A DNA stretch of 63,938 nt from UM-FILTER-47-13 sp964445195 (GCA_964445195.1 CAYUKA010000012.1:1-63938), one strand, 5' to 3'; numbered from the stretch's first letter, positions 8,603-17,041 are shown. The notes: generated by a model from the letters alone, not told the origin. Numbers and translations: made by a program.

Positions 8603-8768
8603 AGGCTGCGGAGCGCGTGATACGCCCTAATCCCTCGGGCCGATGCTTATCGCATTAAGGGAGCTGTCCCTGTCGGGTCTTAGTGTTTTGCCGCTTCGAC
8701 GCGTTATACGGCACCCACCTGGTCTACGGGGCCAGAAGCGGATAGCGTTGCGTACACGGCTCTCGCGG
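8603..8768 (+). ncRNA. ssrS: 6S RNA
   Basis: The segment has the alphaproteobacterial 6S RNA layout. A 5' arm (GGCTGCGGAGCGCGTGATACGC) can pair with a 3' arm near 8743-8768 (GCGTTGCGTACACGGCTCTC), forming the closing stem. Internal conserved blocks include CCTCGGGCCGATGCTTATCG, AAGGGAGCTGTCCCTGTCGG, CACCCACCTGG and GGGGCCAGAAGCG, which frame the large bubble that imitates an open promoter. 6S RNA binds the housekeeping sigma-RNA polymerase and modulates transcription in stationary phase. It stands 18 nt before the 5-FCL gene, the usual neighbour. Ends are approximate, placed from the stem. Confidence 0.88.
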
Positions 8769-8786
8769 CTTTATACTCGGGGTATC

Positions 8787-9368
8787 ATGGCAGACCTTTC
8801 CAAACAGACAATGCGGTATGAAGCGATCAAACATCGCGACCGTATTCATGCCTTTAACAATGAAGACCCCGATGAGGCGGCGGATTTGTTCTTTGAAGCC
8901 GTGCAGCCGCAGCCGGAACAAGCGGTGGCGCTGTACTGGCCGAAGGACAAGGAATTTGATACCAGCGCCATCCTTGAACGGCTTCTGAAAGCGGGATTCG
9001 CCTGCGGCCTGCCGGTCATTGAAAAAGGCAGCCGTATTCTGAAATTCGCCCGCTGGCGGATGGATGATCCGCTTGTGCCCGGACCGTTTGACGTGATGCA
9101 GCCGCAGGTCAATGAAAATACGGAATGGCTGGCGCCGGATATTGTGATCGTGCCGTTGCTGGCCTTTGACCGTAAGGGGCACAGGCTTGGTTATGGCGGC
9201 GGTTATTACGATGCGACATTACAGGCGCTGCGGGCGGAGGGGGATCTTCTGGCCGTCGGGGTTGGCTATGCGCAGCAGGCTGTGATATTTAATTTGCCGG
9301 CAGAAGATCATGATCAGCGCCTTGATTGGGTGGTTACGCCGTTGAAGGCTCATCGTTTTACTGATTAG
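8787..9368 (+). CDS. 5-formyltetrahydrofolate cyclo-ligase
   Basis: 193 residues. It converts 5-formyl-THF to 5,10-methenyl-THF using ATP. Conserved parts: VALYWPKDKEFDT, GFACGLPVIEKGSRILKFARW, DIVIVPLLAFDRKGHRLGYGGGYYDATL (the nucleotide/folate loop) and GVGYAQQAV. An in-frame extension to 8643 would read through 6S RNA, so I use the ATG at 8787, which gives the normal family length and has GGGG about 5 nt upstream. It is followed 15 nt later by the YmdB-type gene, probably in the same transcript. Confidence 0.93.
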   Translation: MADLSKQTMRYEAIKHRDRIHAFNNEDPDEAADLFFEAVQPQPEQAVALYWPKDKEFDTSAILERLLKAGFACGLPVIEKGSRILKFARWRMDDPLVPGPFDVMQPQVNENTEWLAPDIVIVPLLAFDRKGHRLGYGGGYYDATLQALRAEGDLLAVGVGYAQQAVIFNLPAEDHDQRLDWVVTPLKAHRFTD

Positions 9369-9383
9369 AAAGTTTATTGTTTA

Positions 9384-10199
9384 ATGCGTATCCTGTTTCT
9401 TGGTGACATTTACGGTCGTTCGGGCCGCGAAGCAGTGGCGCGGCATTTGCCGGCGCTGAAAGACAAGCTGATACCTGATGTTGTGATCGTGAACGGCGAG
9501 AATGCTGCGCACGGCACCGGCATTACTGACAAGATTTGCCGCGAGCTTTACGAGCTCGGTGTTGATTGCATCACCACCGGCAATCATGTCTGGGACCAGC
9601 GTGATATTATCCGCTATATTGATGACGATCCCCGTTTACTGCGTCCTGGCAACTACCCCAAAGGTACACCGGGGCGGGGCGCGTATCTGCATACGGCGGC
9701 CAATGGCGAACGCATTTTAATTGCGAATATGATGGCGCGGTTATTCATGGACCCGCTCGACGATCCGTTTGCGGCGATGAAAAGCCTGACGGATGAATAC
9801 CGGCTCGGACGCGATACGGATGTGATTTTGCTTGATTTTCATGGTGAAGCAACGAGTGAAAAGCTGGCGATGGCCTTTATGCTGGATGGAAAAATATCGG
9901 CGATGGTGGGCACCCACACGCATATTCCGACCGCCGATGCGCGCATCCTGCCGGAGGGCACGGCTTACCAGACCGATGCCGGGATGTGCGGTGACTATGA
10001 CAGCGTGATCGGTGTGCGCAAGGAAACGCCGATCGCCCGCTTTACCCGTAAAATGCCTACTGAACGCCTTGGCCCTGCCGATGGCGAAGGGACGGTTTGC
10101 GGTGTTTTGATTGAGACGGATGAGAAGACGGGCCTGGCAAAGCAGATAGCGTCTGTTGTGTGCGGACCGCATTTACCAAACAGGATGCCCGCTTTCTAA
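9384..10199 (+). CDS. YmdB-type metallophosphoesterase (TIGR00282 family)
   Basis: 271 residues. The di-metal phosphoesterase motifs are all present: GDIYGRSGR at the N-terminus, NGENAAHGTG, TGNHVWDQ, DFHGEATSEK and GTHTHIPTADARIL. Characterised relatives hydrolyse cyclic nucleotides (2',3'-cAMP in vitro) and influence RNA turnover and biofilm formation; the substrate here is unknown. It lies directly behind 5-FCL, a common alphaproteobacterial order. Its TAA stop lies at the left edge of the inverted-repeat element at 10196-10333. Confidence 0.87.
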   Translation: MRILFLGDIYGRSGREAVARHLPALKDKLIPDVVIVNGENAAHGTGITDKICRELYELGVDCITTGNHVWDQRDIIRYIDDDPRLLRPGNYPKGTPGRGAYLHTAANGERILIANMMARLFMDPLDDPFAAMKSLTDEYRLGRDTDVILLDFHGEATSEKLAMAFMLDGKISAMVGTHTHIPTADARILPEGTAYQTDAGMCGDYDSVIGVRKETPIARFTRKMPTERLGPADGEGTVCGVLIETDEKTGLAKQIASVVCGPHLPNRMPAF

Positions 10200-10333
10200 G
10201 AGTCTGTTTCAAAACTCCGGAAATAACCAAAACTGCGTTTCCCGCGTAAACGGGAATCTTTTACAATCAACGCTGCAAAGGTCCCCGTTTTCACGAGGAA
10301 AGCAATAAGAGAAAGTTTCGAAACAGACTCTAA
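10196..10333. mobile_element. MITE-like inverted-repeat element
   Basis: Inverted repeats begin GAGTCTGTTTC at 10200 and end GAAACAGACTC at 10330. Counting the adjacent bases, 17 of 18 positions pair. TAA flanks both ends (10197-10199 and 10331-10333), as a target duplication would. The interior of about 95 bp has a perfect hairpin TTCCCG-CGTAAA-CGGGAA and no ORF. The termini and CTAA/TAA target resemble IS5-family elements, but no transposase is present. The stop codons of both convergent flanking genes fall at its edges. Confidence 0.65.
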
Positions 10334-10926
10334 AACTCCACGCTGTAATCCTGCGAGTCTTTGACCCGGTTATCGGGATATTTATCGAAGTAGCGCATGC
10401 AGGCATCATCAAGGGCCGCGATCAGCTCCCGGCCATGCTGGCCTGCATCACCGGTAATTTTGCCCAATATGACGGCGCGGATAGTGGTGTGAAAAGCGAT
10501 AACGATCTCAATGGCATCGGCGTCCGGTGTTTCAATAACTTCAAGGAATTGCACCAGCTTGTCGGCTATTGTCGTGACAAGCGTATAGTGGAACATGCCG
10601 CCATTGGCTTTGAGCTGCATGGCGGGGTAGAGCATTGTCGCGATAATGGCTTCGTCATCCCGCGGGTTATCCGGGTCCTGCGACTCGTCGATACCTCTCA
10701 TCATTGATGTCAGGTACATTTCGGCAAGTGGCCGGAAGTCGACAGCATTATTTTCTAACAGCTTTTGCGCTTTATTGAGAATATCATCACTCAGGCCGCC
10801 TGAACCGACCTTGGCTTTTAAGGTATTGGGCGGTTTGATGAATTCAGCTTTACGGCGCGGCGCCTGATTGTAGTGCGCCGGTGTTGCGCGTGGATTATCC
10901 TTTATATTCGTATGATCGTCATTCAT
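10330..10926 (-). CDS. Conserved-looking helical protein paired with a response regulator
   Basis: About 198 residues from the ATG at 10926, which lies 4 nt after the response-regulator stop with a GGGAAG-like ribosome-binding site. An ORF start 30 nt earlier would overlap that gene. The N-terminal 60 residues are charged and proline-rich. The rest is predicted helical (LAEMYLTSMMRGIDES, AIIATMLYPAMQLKANGG, IEIVIAFHTTIRAVIL). No membrane segment and no Hpt or kinase motif is visible. I do not recognise the family. Tight coupling to the regulator suggests it acts in the same pathway. Its TAG stop is in the terminal repeat of the MITE-like element. Confidence 0.6.
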   Translation of the reverse strand: MNDDHTNIKDNPRATPAHYNQAPRRKAEFIKPPNTLKAKVGSGGLSDDILNKAQKLLENNAVDFRPLAEMYLTSMMRGIDESQDPDNPRDDEAIIATMLYPAMQLKANGGMFHYTLVTTIADKLVQFLEVIETPDADAIEIVIAFHTTIRAVILGKITGDAGQHGRELIAALDDACMRYFDKYPDNRVKDSQDYSVEF

Positions 10927-10930
10927 GCCA

Positions 10931-11554
10931 CTAATCTTCCCGGCTTTTGCCGCCAATATCGAATCGATCGCCTTTTTCCAGCCCTTCCTGTTCCCGGATG
11001 CGTTTCAACGTTTCGTGGGCCTCTTGTTTTTGTTGCTGCATCAGCTTTGCCGTTTCCGGATTGTACATATCGCTTTCACGGCGGTATGGCCCGGCATACG
11101 GTTTATCCTTTTTTCGTCGGCGATCAGGGCCAAAGAAATCGGGAGCGCGCACGAACTGGCGCGGCCGTTCAATGACCTGTACCAGGCGGCGGTAAAGATC
11201 ACGGGCGTTGAAGGGTTTGACCAGGAATTCAGTGACACCGGAATTGCGGGCCTGAAGGACCCGGCGTTTTTCAGTAAAGCCTGTCATCAGAATGACCGGT
11301 ACAAACTGGTTCGGGCTTTTCGGATCGTTGCGCACTTGTCTTGTAAAGGAAATGCCGTCCATCGGTTTCATCATCCAGTCGGCGATGACAATGTCACTGT
11401 TGTATTCACAAAAGCGCTTGAACCCCACCTCTCCGTTTTCAGCACCGATTACATGTCCCACCCCGAAGGTCACCAGCAGCGACTTCGTGATATCCAGCAT
11501 CGGCTGGTTATCTTCAACGACCAGCACGCTGATCCTGTGGAACTGGTAGGCCAT
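10931..11554 (-). CDS. Response regulator, receiver plus GPDRRRKKD tail
   Basis: 207 residues. A receiver domain covers about 8-128: acidic pair E14-D15, phospho-acceptor Asp59 in IVIADWMM, Thr91 and Lys113 in LVKPF. It is not followed by a DNA-binding domain. Instead there is a basic tail, RPRQFV...FFGPDRRRKKD..YAGPYRRE (about 130-160), then a charged coiled-coil-like end (EAHETLKRIREQEGLEKG). The same tail motif is in the regulator at 50467-50964. No kinase is adjacent; the downstream helical protein gene starts 4 nt after the stop. The output mechanism is unknown. Confidence 0.85.
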   Translation of the reverse strand: MAYQFHRISVLVVEDNQPMLDITKSLLVTFGVGHVIGAENGEVGFKRFCEYNSDIVIADWMMKPMDGISFTRQVRNDPKSPNQFVPVILMTGFTEKRRVLQARNSGVTEFLVKPFNARDLYRRLVQVIERPRQFVRAPDFFGPDRRRKKDKPYAGPYRRESDMYNPETAKLMQQQKQEAHETLKRIREQEGLEKGDRFDIGGKSRED

Positions 11555-11762
11555 GCCTTTTTACCCTTACAGAATAGGATTACCCGCTTATATTATAAAG
11601 GGCGCGGTCTTGATGAAAGATTAACGTTTTTTCCAAAATTATATTTATATTCAAATAGATAATACATTTTTTCGGGGCATCGGTACAGGGGCGGGCGCAG
11701 GACTTGCAGTTTCCGCGGAATTACGGCATTTTTGGGCGTCTGAACGAAGAAGGAATAAAAAT

Positions 11763-12518
11763 ATGGCTGGTCATTCCAAATGGGCGAATATCAAGCATAA
11801 AAAAGGCCGCGCCGATGCAGCTCGTGCCAAGGTTTTTTCGAAGCTGGCGCGTGAAATTACGGTCGCGGCCAAGCTGGGTGGCGGTGATCCGGATATGAAC
11901 CCGCGCTTGCGGCTGGCTATGGCAACGGCGCGCGGTCAGTCAATGCCGAAGGCGAATATAGAAACGGCGATCCAAAAAGGCGTCGGTGGCGGCGAAGGTG
12001 AGGATTATGTTGAAATGCGTTACGAAGGCTACGGTCCTGGCGGTGTGGCGGTTATCGTTGATGCCCTGACCGATAATAAGAACCGTACTGCCGGCGAAGT
12101 GCGTTCTTATTTCACGAAATATGGCGGCAATCTTGGCGAAACCGGTTCGGTGAACTTCATGTTCGACCGGGTTGGCGAGATTATGTACCCGCTCGAAAAA
12201 TCGGGCGCAGAGGAGATGTTCGAAGCGGCCGTCGAGGCAGGAGCTAATGATTGTGCGAGTGATGAAGACGGTCATGTTATCACAACAGAACCGGATGATC
12301 TGGCTGCCGTGCGCGATGCGATGGAGGCCAGGCTGGGGGAGCCGGAGCGGTCGGGCCTTGTCTGGCGGCCGAACACGATGGCCGAGATATCAGAAGAACA
12401 AGCGCTCAGCGTTCTGAAACTGATTGATGCGCTCGAAGATAATGATGACGTGCAGAATGTAACCACGAATTTCGAAGTCAGCGACGAAGTCATGGAAAAG
12501 CTACTGGCCAGCGGTTAA
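11763..12518 (+). CDS. YebC/PmpR family protein
   Basis: 251 residues, full length. The N-terminus MAGHSKWANIKHKKGRADAA is diagnostic, followed by EITVAAKLGGGDPDMNPRLR, YEGYGPGGVAVIVDALTDN and SVNFMFDRVGEI. YebC-family proteins are described as transcriptional regulators, and some relatives (TACO1, YebC) help ribosomes through proline-rich stretches. AGGAAT lies upstream of the ATG. It precedes ruvC, the usual alphaproteobacterial order. The 208-bp spacer before it (11555-11762) shows no gene and presumably carries divergent promoters. Confidence 0.95.
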   Translation: MAGHSKWANIKHKKGRADAARAKVFSKLAREITVAAKLGGGDPDMNPRLRLAMATARGQSMPKANIETAIQKGVGGGEGEDYVEMRYEGYGPGGVAVIVDALTDNKNRTAGEVRSYFTKYGGNLGETGSVNFMFDRVGEIMYPLEKSGAEEMFEAAVEAGANDCASDEDGHVITTEPDDLAAVRDAMEARLGEPERSGLVWRPNTMAEISEEQALSVLKLIDALEDNDDVQNVTTNFEVSDEVMEKLLASG

Positions 12519-12575
12519 GCGCATAAGTTCCTTTTTACTCTGTTCACTTTGTGTTCTCTGTGCTTTAATAGCGTT

Positions 12576-13070
12576 ATGAGAATTCTGGGAATCGATCCCG
12601 GCCTGCAGAAAACCGGCTGGGGCCTCATTGAACATTACGATAATCGTTTACAGTTTCTGGGTTGTGGCCTGATCCGCACCCAGGCGGCTTTGCCGCTTTA
12701 TGCCCGGCTGGCGCAACTGGACGAGGGCCTGGCGCTCGTTGTGCGCGAATGGATGCCGGACGAAGCGGCGATTGAGGAAACCTTCGTTAACCGGAACCCG
12801 GCTTCGGCCCTAAAGCTGGGGCAGGCGCGCGGCGTATGTATCGCGGCACCGGCGCGGCTGGGGCTGGCTGTGCATGAATATGCGGCGAACTTAGTGAAAA
12901 AGTCATTGGTTGGAACCGGGCACGCGGCCAAGGACCAGATCGGCCTGATGATCCGCACATTGCTGCCAAAGGCGGGAAAAGTCAGGGAAGATGAAGCCGA
13001 CGCGCTTGCCATTGCCATCTGCCACGCGCATCATAGCCATACGCGACAAAGGATAGGTTATAATGCATGA
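12576..13070 (+). CDS. ruvC: Crossover junction endodeoxyribonuclease RuvC
   Basis: 164 residues. It resolves Holliday junctions with RuvAB. The catalytic acids are visible: Asp7 in RILGIDPGLQKTGWG, Glu in AIEETFVNRNP and the C-terminal acids in VREDEADALAIAICHAHH. I start at ATG 12576 because that Met begins the family's conserved first strand; an in-frame ATG at 12549 would add 9 unrelated residues. It overlaps the following acetyltransferase gene by 8 nt. Confidence 0.96.
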   Translation: MRILGIDPGLQKTGWGLIEHYDNRLQFLGCGLIRTQAALPLYARLAQLDEGLALVVREWMPDEAAIEETFVNRNPASALKLGQARGVCIAAPARLGLAVHEYAANLVKKSLVGTGHAAKDQIGLMIRTLLPKAGKVREDEADALAIAICHAHHSHTRQRIGYNA

Positions 13071-13641
13071 ACCGGCGGAGGCATCGCTGATTTTCCCCGA
13101 TTCACAATACTGGGCTTCTTATATAGACGCCCTGCGCGAGGGCTTTTCGGATGGCGGGGAGGAGCCTTTGCCGGATGATAAAATTGCCGCGCTTGAACAG
13201 GAGCCGGAGCGCGTGATGGCGGAAATGAACAACCCGCCGTTGGATAAACCGGTGATTCTCAAAGACGGCACGGCAAGCTCACGGGTGCCGCAGGATATTT
13301 TATGGATGGTGGCCGGTGACGGTTTTATCGGCAAAGCCAATATCCGGCTGGAACTGAATGAGCAGCTTAAGAATAACGGCGGGCATATCGGCTATGGTAT
13401 CCGCCCGTCCTATCGCGGGCGCGGATTCGGGAAGCAGATTCTGGCGTTGGCCCTGCAGTATCTTCAGGCCCGCGGCGTCGAGGAAGCGCTCGTGACGTGC
13501 CGGGTCGATAACACCGCATCCGCTGCCGTCATTGAGGCCAATGGCGGGGTATATAAAGATACGCTCGACAATCCTTATGGATACGGACCGACCAAAAGAT
13601 TTTACGTGCCGACAACGCAAAAGACAGGAACAGACTCATGA
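13063..13641 (+). CDS. GNAT-family N-acetyltransferase
   Basis: 192 residues. The GNAT acetyl-CoA loop is GIRPSYRGRGFGKQIL (about 110-125), followed by ALVTCRVDNTASAAVIEANGG, typical of the family's strand 5 region. The substrate is unknown. It sits between ruvC and ruvA with overlaps at both ends (8 nt and ATGA), so it is translated as part of the ruv operon. This insertion separates two genes normally adjacent or nearly so. Confidence 0.85.
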   Translation: MHEPAEASLIFPDSQYWASYIDALREGFSDGGEEPLPDDKIAALEQEPERVMAEMNNPPLDKPVILKDGTASSRVPQDILWMVAGDGFIGKANIRLELNEQLKNNGGHIGYGIRPSYRGRGFGKQILALALQYLQARGVEEALVTCRVDNTASAAVIEANGGVYKDTLDNPYGYGPTKRFYVPTTQKTGTDS

Positions 13642-14264
13642 TCGCCAGGCTATCCGGCATTCTCGACAGTGCCGCGCAGGATTTTTTGATCCTTGATGTC
13701 AATGGTGTTGGTTACCAGGTTTTTGCCAGCGGCCGCACCCTGTCGCGTGTCGGCGGGCCGGGAGAGGCGCTGTCCCTGTTGATCAACACGCAGGTCCGCG
13801 AGGATGCGATAACGCTCTATGGTTTTGTCGATGCGGCTGAGCAGGAGTGGTTTAAATTGCTAACAGGCGTGCAGGGTGTCGGCGCCAAGGCGGCGCTGGC
13901 GATATTGAGCGTGACACCGCCCGACCAGCTGGGTTTTGCGATTGCTGCCGGTGACAAGACGGCGTTGACACGTGCCGATGGTGTTGGCCCGAAGCTGGCG
14001 ACGCGGATTGTAACCGAGCTCAAAGACAAGGCGGGCAAAATCGATTTGTCGGCGGCGGCAGGCAAAGGGGCAGCGGCAGCGATCATATCGTCTGCACCTG
14101 ACGCCGCAAGCGGCATCGAAAATGACGCCGTGTCGGCACTGGTCAATCTCGGCTATAACCGCAGCGACGCTTATAAAGCCGTATTATCTGCTCAACAAAA
14201 ATCAAATGATAACAGTGAAATAAACGATTTAATTAAGCTGGCACTTAAGGAGTTGAGTGCATGA
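13638..14264 (+). CDS. ruvA: Holliday junction branch migration protein RuvA
   Basis: 208 residues. RuvA binds the four-way junction and loads RuvB. Seen: the N-terminal OB fold starting MIARLSGILD, helix-hairpin-helix motifs around LLTGVQGVGAKAALAIL and ADGVGPKLATRIVTELKDKA, an Ala-rich flexible linker (about 140-160), and the C-terminal domain (VSALVNLGYNRSDAYKAV) that contacts RuvB. It overlaps the GNAT stop by ATGA. ruvB starts 57 nt downstream, after a fragment of an intergenic repeat. Confidence 0.96.
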   Translation: MIARLSGILDSAAQDFLILDVNGVGYQVFASGRTLSRVGGPGEALSLLINTQVREDAITLYGFVDAAEQEWFKLLTGVQGVGAKAALAILSVTPPDQLGFAIAAGDKTALTRADGVGPKLATRIVTELKDKAGKIDLSAAAGKGAAAAIISSAPDAASGIENDAVSALVNLGYNRSDAYKAVLSAQQKSNDNSEINDLIKLALKELSA

Positions 14265-14287
14265 CATGTGCAGATGTCATTTCATTC

Positions 14288-14299
14288 GCTCGCAATGAC
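14288..14299. repeat. Fragment of the GTCATTGCGAGC repeat between ruvA and ruvB
   Basis: GCTCGCAATGAC matches the end of the repeat at 77-114. The neighbouring bases do not form the full element, so this looks like a decayed or partial copy. It lies in the 57-nt ruvA-ruvB spacer. Confidence 0.4.
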
Positions 14300-14321
14300 G
14301 CCGAAGATTTTGAGGATTTAG

Positions 14322-15359
14322 ATGACAGACGTTCTTGAAAGACATCCCGATCTGGACGCGGTGCGGCATGAGGGTGATGATCCGGAAGTGGCCCTGCGGC
14401 CGCAGAAGCTCGGGGATTTTATCGGCCAGCAGGCACTGCGTGAAAATCTGCGCGTTTTCATCGAAGCGGCGACGGGGCGCGGCGACGCAATGGACCATGT
14501 TCTGCTGTTCGGTCCGCCGGGGCTCGGTAAGACGACATTAGCGCAGATTATTGCCAAGGAGCTGGGCGTCGGGTTTCGCGCCACGTCCGGCCCTGTGCTG
14601 GCCAAGGCCGGCGATCTGGCGGCGATCCTGACCAATCTTGAGGCTCATGATGTGCTGTTTGTCGATGAGATCCACCGGCTTAATCCGCTGGTTGAGGAAA
14701 TTCTCTATCCGGCGATGGAAGACCACAAGCTTGACCTGATTATCGGCGAGGGGCCGGCGGCCCGCTCGGTCCAGATTGACCTGCCGCCTTTTACGCTGAT
14801 TGGGGCGACGACCCGCAGCGGTTTGCTGGCGAACCCGTTGCGTGACCGGTTCGGCATTCCCCTGCGGCTGGATTTTTATACGGTCGATGAATTGACCCTG
14901 ATCGTGCAGCGTTCGGCGCGGCTCTTGTCAATGGCGATAACGGATGAAGGCGCGCGCGAGATAGCGGCCCGTTCCCGTGGAACGCCACGGATTGCCGGGC
15001 GCCTGACCCGGCGGGTCCGGGACTTTGCCCATGTATTGAAACAAAAAGAAGTCGATGCGGCGGCGGCGGATGAAGCGTTGCGAAAGCTTGATGTCGACCC
15101 CAGCGGCCTTGATATGATGGACCGGCGCTACCTGTCCTGTATTGCCGAGAATTATGGGGGCGGGCCGGTTGGCGTTGAAACACTGGCTGCCGCCTTGTCG
15201 GAGCAGCGCGATGTCATCGAGGATGTCATTGAACCTTATCTGATGCAGCAGGGGCTGGTGCAGCGCACGCCGCGGGGCCGCGTTTTATCGGCCAGGGGCT
15301 TTGACTATTTAGGGCTGGCCGCGCCGCAAACCGGACAGATGGATTTGCTGGGAGAGTAG
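14322..15359 (+). CDS. ruvB: Holliday junction branch migration ATPase RuvB
   Basis: 345 residues. It is the AAA+ motor that drives branch migration. N-terminal RPQKLGDFIGQ, Walker A GPPGLGKTT, Walker B VLFVDEIHRL, sensor 1 region GATTRSGLL with the arginine-finger region PLRDRFG, and the winged-helix C-terminus (RTPRGRVLSARGFDYLGL) are all intact. It is followed 5 nt later by ybgC, linking the ruv and tol genes as in many proteobacteria. Confidence 0.97.
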   Translation: MTDVLERHPDLDAVRHEGDDPEVALRPQKLGDFIGQQALRENLRVFIEAATGRGDAMDHVLLFGPPGLGKTTLAQIIAKELGVGFRATSGPVLAKAGDLAAILTNLEAHDVLFVDEIHRLNPLVEEILYPAMEDHKLDLIIGEGPAARSVQIDLPPFTLIGATTRSGLLANPLRDRFGIPLRLDFYTVDELTLIVQRSARLLSMAITDEGAREIAARSRGTPRIAGRLTRRVRDFAHVLKQKEVDAAAADEALRKLDVDPSGLDMMDRRYLSCIAENYGGGPVGVETLAAALSEQRDVIEDVIEPYLMQQGLVQRTPRGRVLSARGFDYLGLAAPQTGQMDLLGE

Positions 15360-15364
15360 ACACG

Positions 15365-15805
15365 ATGCCTCACGCCATGGATATCCGTGTATATTACGAA
15401 GATACTGATGCCGGGGGGATTGTTTATTACGCCAATTACCTTAAATTTTGTGAGAGAGGACGCACGGAACTCTTGCGTTCTGCGGGTTTTGAGAATAAAC
15501 CCTTAATGGAGCGCATGGGGTTTATCTTTGTCGTCAGGCATCTGGAAGCCGATTATCTGAAACCTTGTTACCTTGATGACATCGTACGGCTTGAAACCAC
15601 GGTAAGCGCGGTGAAAAAGGCCAGCTTTGAGATGAAGCAGACACTTTTTCGCCGCAATGGCGGTGTAAAGGATGGCGATGCAAAGGACGACGGGGCGGAT
15701 GAGCGGATATTTGAAATGACGGTAATGCTGGTCTGCGTCGGAACGAATGGCAAGCCGGTGCGTTTGACGGATGATTTGAGAGAGGCATTGTTGAAAGATG
15801 GATGA
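15365..15805 (+). CDS. ybgC: YbgC-family acyl-CoA thioesterase (Tol-Pal associated)
   Basis: 146 residues, hotdog fold. The catalytic signature YYEDTDAGGIVYYANYLKFCERGRTE is intact (only part quoted as evidence; Asp in EDTDAGG). YbgC proteins hydrolyse short or acyl-ACP-type thioesters in the cytoplasm and are found with tolQRAB. It overlaps tolQ by 8 nt. A start five codons later (MDIRVY) is also possible. Confidence 0.93.
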   Translation: MPHAMDIRVYYEDTDAGGIVYYANYLKFCERGRTELLRSAGFENKPLMERMGFIFVVRHLEADYLKPCYLDDIVRLETTVSAVKKASFEMKQTLFRRNGGVKDGDAKDDGADERIFEMTVMLVCVGTNGKPVRLTDDLREALLKDG

Positions 15806-16568
15806 CAGAACGGTTGACGCGGCGGCGATAGGCGAGAGCTTCTCTGGTGATATGTCGATGTGGGGCCTGTTCATGCAGGCTGACCTGGTTGTTAAAATCG
15901 TTATGGTGATGCTGGTGTTCGCTTCGGTCTGGTGCTGGGCGATTATCTTTGAAAAGCGCAGCACGCTCAGGCGCCTGAACAAGCGTGCGGCGAAGTTCGA
16001 GGACTCGTTCTGGTCCGGAGAGCCGCTCGACAAGCTTTACCAGCGCGTCAAGAAGGGCAAGCAGGACCCGCTGATCCGCACCTTTTGTGCCGGGATGGAG
16101 GAATGGCATAACGGGGTTGCCGGCGGCCTGCCCGCGAAAGAGAGCCTGCAGGCCAGCCTGAAACAGCGGGTTGAGCGCGCGATGGGCTATACGATCAACC
16201 GCGAGATGAACAATCTTGAGCGCGGCATGACGTTCCTGGCCAGTGTCGGATCGACCTCACCCTTTATCGGCCTGTTCGGGACGGTCTGGGGGATCATGAA
16301 CAGCTTTACCGCGATTGCCGCCAGTAACAACACCAGCCTTGCTGTTGTTGCGCCGGGGATTGCCGAAGCGCTGTTTGCGACGGCGCTCGGGCTGGTCGCG
16401 GCGATTCCGGCGGTTATTGCTTACAATATCTATACCAACGGGCTTGATCGTTACGCGGATAAGCTGGACGGCTTTGTCGGGGAGTTTTCGGCGATTTTGT
16501 CGCGCCACCTCGATACGCAGGATAATGCGTCCGCAAACGGTGGCAGCAGCAGTAAGAGGGCGGCATAA
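15798..16568 (+). CDS. tolQ: TolQ, proton-channel subunit of Tol-Pal
   Basis: 256 residues, inner membrane. Three membrane segments: near residues 30-50 (KIVMVMLVFASVWCWAIIF), and two in the second half (SVGSTSPFIGLFGTVWGIM and SLAVVAPGIAEALFATALGL). The last two form the MotA/TolQ/ExbB core. With TolR it uses the proton gradient to energise TolA for outer-membrane constriction at division. Its stop overlaps tolR by 1 nt (TAATG). Confidence 0.96.
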   Translation: MDDRTVDAAAIGESFSGDMSMWGLFMQADLVVKIVMVMLVFASVWCWAIIFEKRSTLRRLNKRAAKFEDSFWSGEPLDKLYQRVKKGKQDPLIRTFCAGMEEWHNGVAGGLPAKESLQASLKQRVERAMGYTINREMNNLERGMTFLASVGSTSPFIGLFGTVWGIMNSFTAIAASNNTSLAVVAPGIAEALFATALGLVAAIPAVIAYNIYTNGLDRYADKLDGFVGEFSAILSRHLDTQDNASANGGSSSKRAA

Positions 16569-17014
16569 TGGGGGCGCAGATGTCTTCCAGTTCCCGTATC
16601 GGGCAGGCCGGTGGCCGCAGCCGCGCTTACAGGCCAATGGCTGATATAAACGTGACGCCGTTTGTCGATGTGATGATGGTGCTGCTGGTGGTCTTTATGG
16701 TGGCGGCGCCGTTGCTGACGGCCGGGGTTGATATTAACCTGCCGCGGGCCGACGCACCGCCAATCACCGCTGAAGATAACAAACCGCTTGAGGTCAGCAT
16801 GAATGCCAGCGGTGACATTTTTGTAGGGGAAACGGCGGTTGAGCGCAGCCGTTTGATTACTTTGTTAACTGCCATGACGAAAGACGAGCCGGAGCGCCGG
16901 ATTTATGTGCGCGCGGATGAGACGCTTAGTTATGGTGCGGTGATGGAAATTTTAGGCGCCTTGAATCAGGGCGGCTTTCGCAAGGTGGCTTTGCTTTCGG
17001 AGCCACGACCTTAA
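16568..17014 (+). CDS. tolR: TolR, ExbD-like subunit of Tol-Pal
   Basis: 148 residues. There is one transmembrane helix preceded by ADINVTPFVDVMMVLLVVFM, which contains the conserved proton-carrying Asp, and a periplasmic domain ending GALNQGGFRKVALLSEP. It partners TolQ. It starts in overlap with tolQ and is followed by tolA after 27 nt. Confidence 0.96.
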   Translation: MGAQMSSSSRIGQAGGRSRAYRPMADINVTPFVDVMMVLLVVFMVAAPLLTAGVDINLPRADAPPITAEDNKPLEVSMNASGDIFVGETAVERSRLITLLTAMTKDEPERRIYVRADETLSYGAVMEILGALNQGGFRKVALLSEPRP

Positions 17015-17041
17015 AATTGATGTTCTAGACAGGCTGTTTTC

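Noticed and set aside
8643..8786. N-terminal extension of 5-formyl-THF cyclo-ligase
   Set aside because: It would be read from 6S RNA, and the ATG at 8787 gives the normal family length.
13063..13641. Toxin-antitoxin GNAT toxin
   Set aside because: No antitoxin gene is adjacent; both neighbours are ruv genes.
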